From positions 1-20,004 of the forward strand of contig WKLE02003579.1 of NCBI GenBank assembly GCA_014885115.2: a stretch of DNA of 20,004 nt. The letters run 5' to 3'. The notes below the pieces were generated by a model, which saw nothing but the letters and a program-made list of their open reading frames with translations, had not been told where the DNA came from and did not search any database. The position numbers and the translations under genes are program-made. Source of the DNA: Asterionellopsis glacialis. Taxonomy: Eukaryota; Bacillariophyta; Plagiogrammaphyceae; Rhaphoneidales; Asterionellopsidaceae. Shown in pieces: positions 18,827 to 20,004 of the stretch (the first letter of the stretch is position 1; the number at the start of each line of letters is the position of its first letter).

Positions 18827-20004
18827 TGATTTTGAAGTTAAAAGCGAAACACAAGCTAAAAACAACAAGAGGAGAAGAAGAGGGATCCGAGAGCACAAAA
18901 AAGACGAGAGAAAATGAAAATTGGAAAGTGCCAGATACACACACCGGTGTGTGTGGCCTGTCTAGCCTAGCTAGTTGCAGGTCCTAGTTTTTTTTTTATT
19001 ATTATTCTTCGGGGTTTGCCAGCTAACAGGATGATACGTAGCAGGCCCTACCGGTACGACGAACCGCGCTACAGTTACGAAAGGAGAGAAAAGAAATCCT
19101 CTGAAAAAAAAACAGCTATTTTTTGCTGCCACATCTCTACTACGACTTCGTAAACACTACCGTACCTGGTACTGCAACAGCCAAAAGTCACGGATGAAAA
19201 AGGTTATTGTGGAAGAGCCCCTTTAATTTTCTATACTAACTTTCTTTACAAGCAAGCTGGTGAAACAACGACATCATTGACGTATGACATTATAGAAAGT
19301 TCAACGTACAATACTACCGGTCTACAATTTATATATATTGATTCACAAAGTACCTTTTGTACCACATTGAAGTGTTACTAGGGTCCACCAGTTTTGAGTA
19401 CGCCTGTATATGATCTTATTGTACTTAGGAATAGATACATTCAACGGGTAAAAAGAATACAATTTTAAAATAACGTTAATCGTTATATCGATAAAAACAA
19501 AGAAAGTTCCTACGATCAATGTAAAAAAATTGACCGTTGAAAAGACCAACATATCATCCTTGAATACCTACTTCAAATGTTGAACTGGTGTACTCTTTCT
19601 TACTGCACAGCCCAATGTAATGTCCTTGTCAAATTCCTTATCTAGCCCTACCTGATTATATATTTAGGATACCTGGTTCCCTTCGCAACAATTCTTTCTC
19701 GCTCAGAAAAGAAGTATAATGTTGTAAGTAGGCGCGCCCAAAAAACGCGAAGAAAAGAAGAATGTAGCGCACCTACTATGATGCGTATGCTGTCGTACGG
19801 TACTAAGCTGACTACTTAGTACCAGGTAAGTGTAAAACGAATCAGAAGAAGAGATTACTGGACTTGGCCTGCTTGAGAACATAATATTATTATCGAATTC
19901 AAGCATACTAATAGGAAATACAGTAGTAAGTTTCGTCCCAGGCTTCAGGCGGCCATGAATGCTGTGTGGAGTACCGAATGAAATTTTCCGGTATGCGCCC
20001 GGGC
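18827..20004. other. Upstream region of the KIX gene and right-edge spacer
   Basis: A pyrimidine-rich tract ending in TTTTTAG (minus strand, AG at 18857-18856) lies 30 nt before the ATG and could be a 5'-UTR intron acceptor. The palindrome ACACACACCGGTGTGTGT is at 18937-18954. TACC(A/T)GGTA copies are at 19163-19171 and 19820-19828. A GGCGCGCC site next to an A-tract lies at 19731-19750. No gene, tRNA or other RNA gene was recognised. Confidence 0.55.
18937..18954. promoter_or_regulatory. 18-bp perfect palindrome upstream of the KIX gene
   Basis: ACACACACCGGTGTGTGT is a fully self-complementary CA/TG palindrome about 111 nt upstream of the proposed ATG. The position fits a dimeric factor site or promoter element; the function is inferred from location and symmetry only. 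Confidence 0.4.

Overview
The window looks like nuclear DNA of a diatom, probably a raphid pennate. This is inferred from short GT-AG introns (88-150 nt) with GTAAGA/GTAAGT donors, Asn/Gln/Ser/Thr-rich disordered proteins, a membrane-anchored tandem bacterial-type solute-binding protein of a kind I associate with diatoms, and AT-rich spacers. No bacterial signals, tRNA, rRNA, CRISPR array or complete transposon was recognised. The genus is not determined.

There are four well-supported protein genes, all on the minus strand, separated by spacers of 1.1-2.6 kb. From left to right: (1) 1-4435, open at the left edge: a PH + C2 protein with a C-terminal membrane hairpin and a long disordered N-terminus carrying a repeated short motif. 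(2) 5561-9283: a four-exon, 1128-residue single-pass protein with a cytosolic disordered tail and two tandem family-3 solute-binding domains, the second lacking most of its second lobe. (3) 11588-13053: a two-exon Lys-rich, probably nuclear protein with helical UBA-like segments; its unusually long intron contains an antisense open frame and is nearly bracketed by a 6-bp direct repeat. (4) 15698-18826: a two-exon, 992-residue KIX-domain protein with long polyN/polyQ tracts, resembling Mediator-15/CBP-type coactivators.

The spacers (4436-5560, 9284-11587, 13054-15697, 18827-20004) carry no convincing full-length gene. They do hold a dispersed 9-mer, TACCAGGTA and its complement TACCTGGTA. I counted about 19 copies, none in an exon or intron, often paired into perfect hairpins. 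Two weak coding candidates lie in spacers: a 68-codon plus-strand frame at 13320 and a possible exon relic near 10728-10916.

The genes do not form an obvious pathway. Gene 1 suggests lipid or membrane-contact work, gene 2 extracellular ligand sensing or capture, and genes 3 and 4 nuclear functions. The strongest leads are the partially deleted second binding domain and stop-free intron of gene 2, the repeat-bracketed intron of gene 3, the short-motif array of gene 1 and the TACCAGGTA family.
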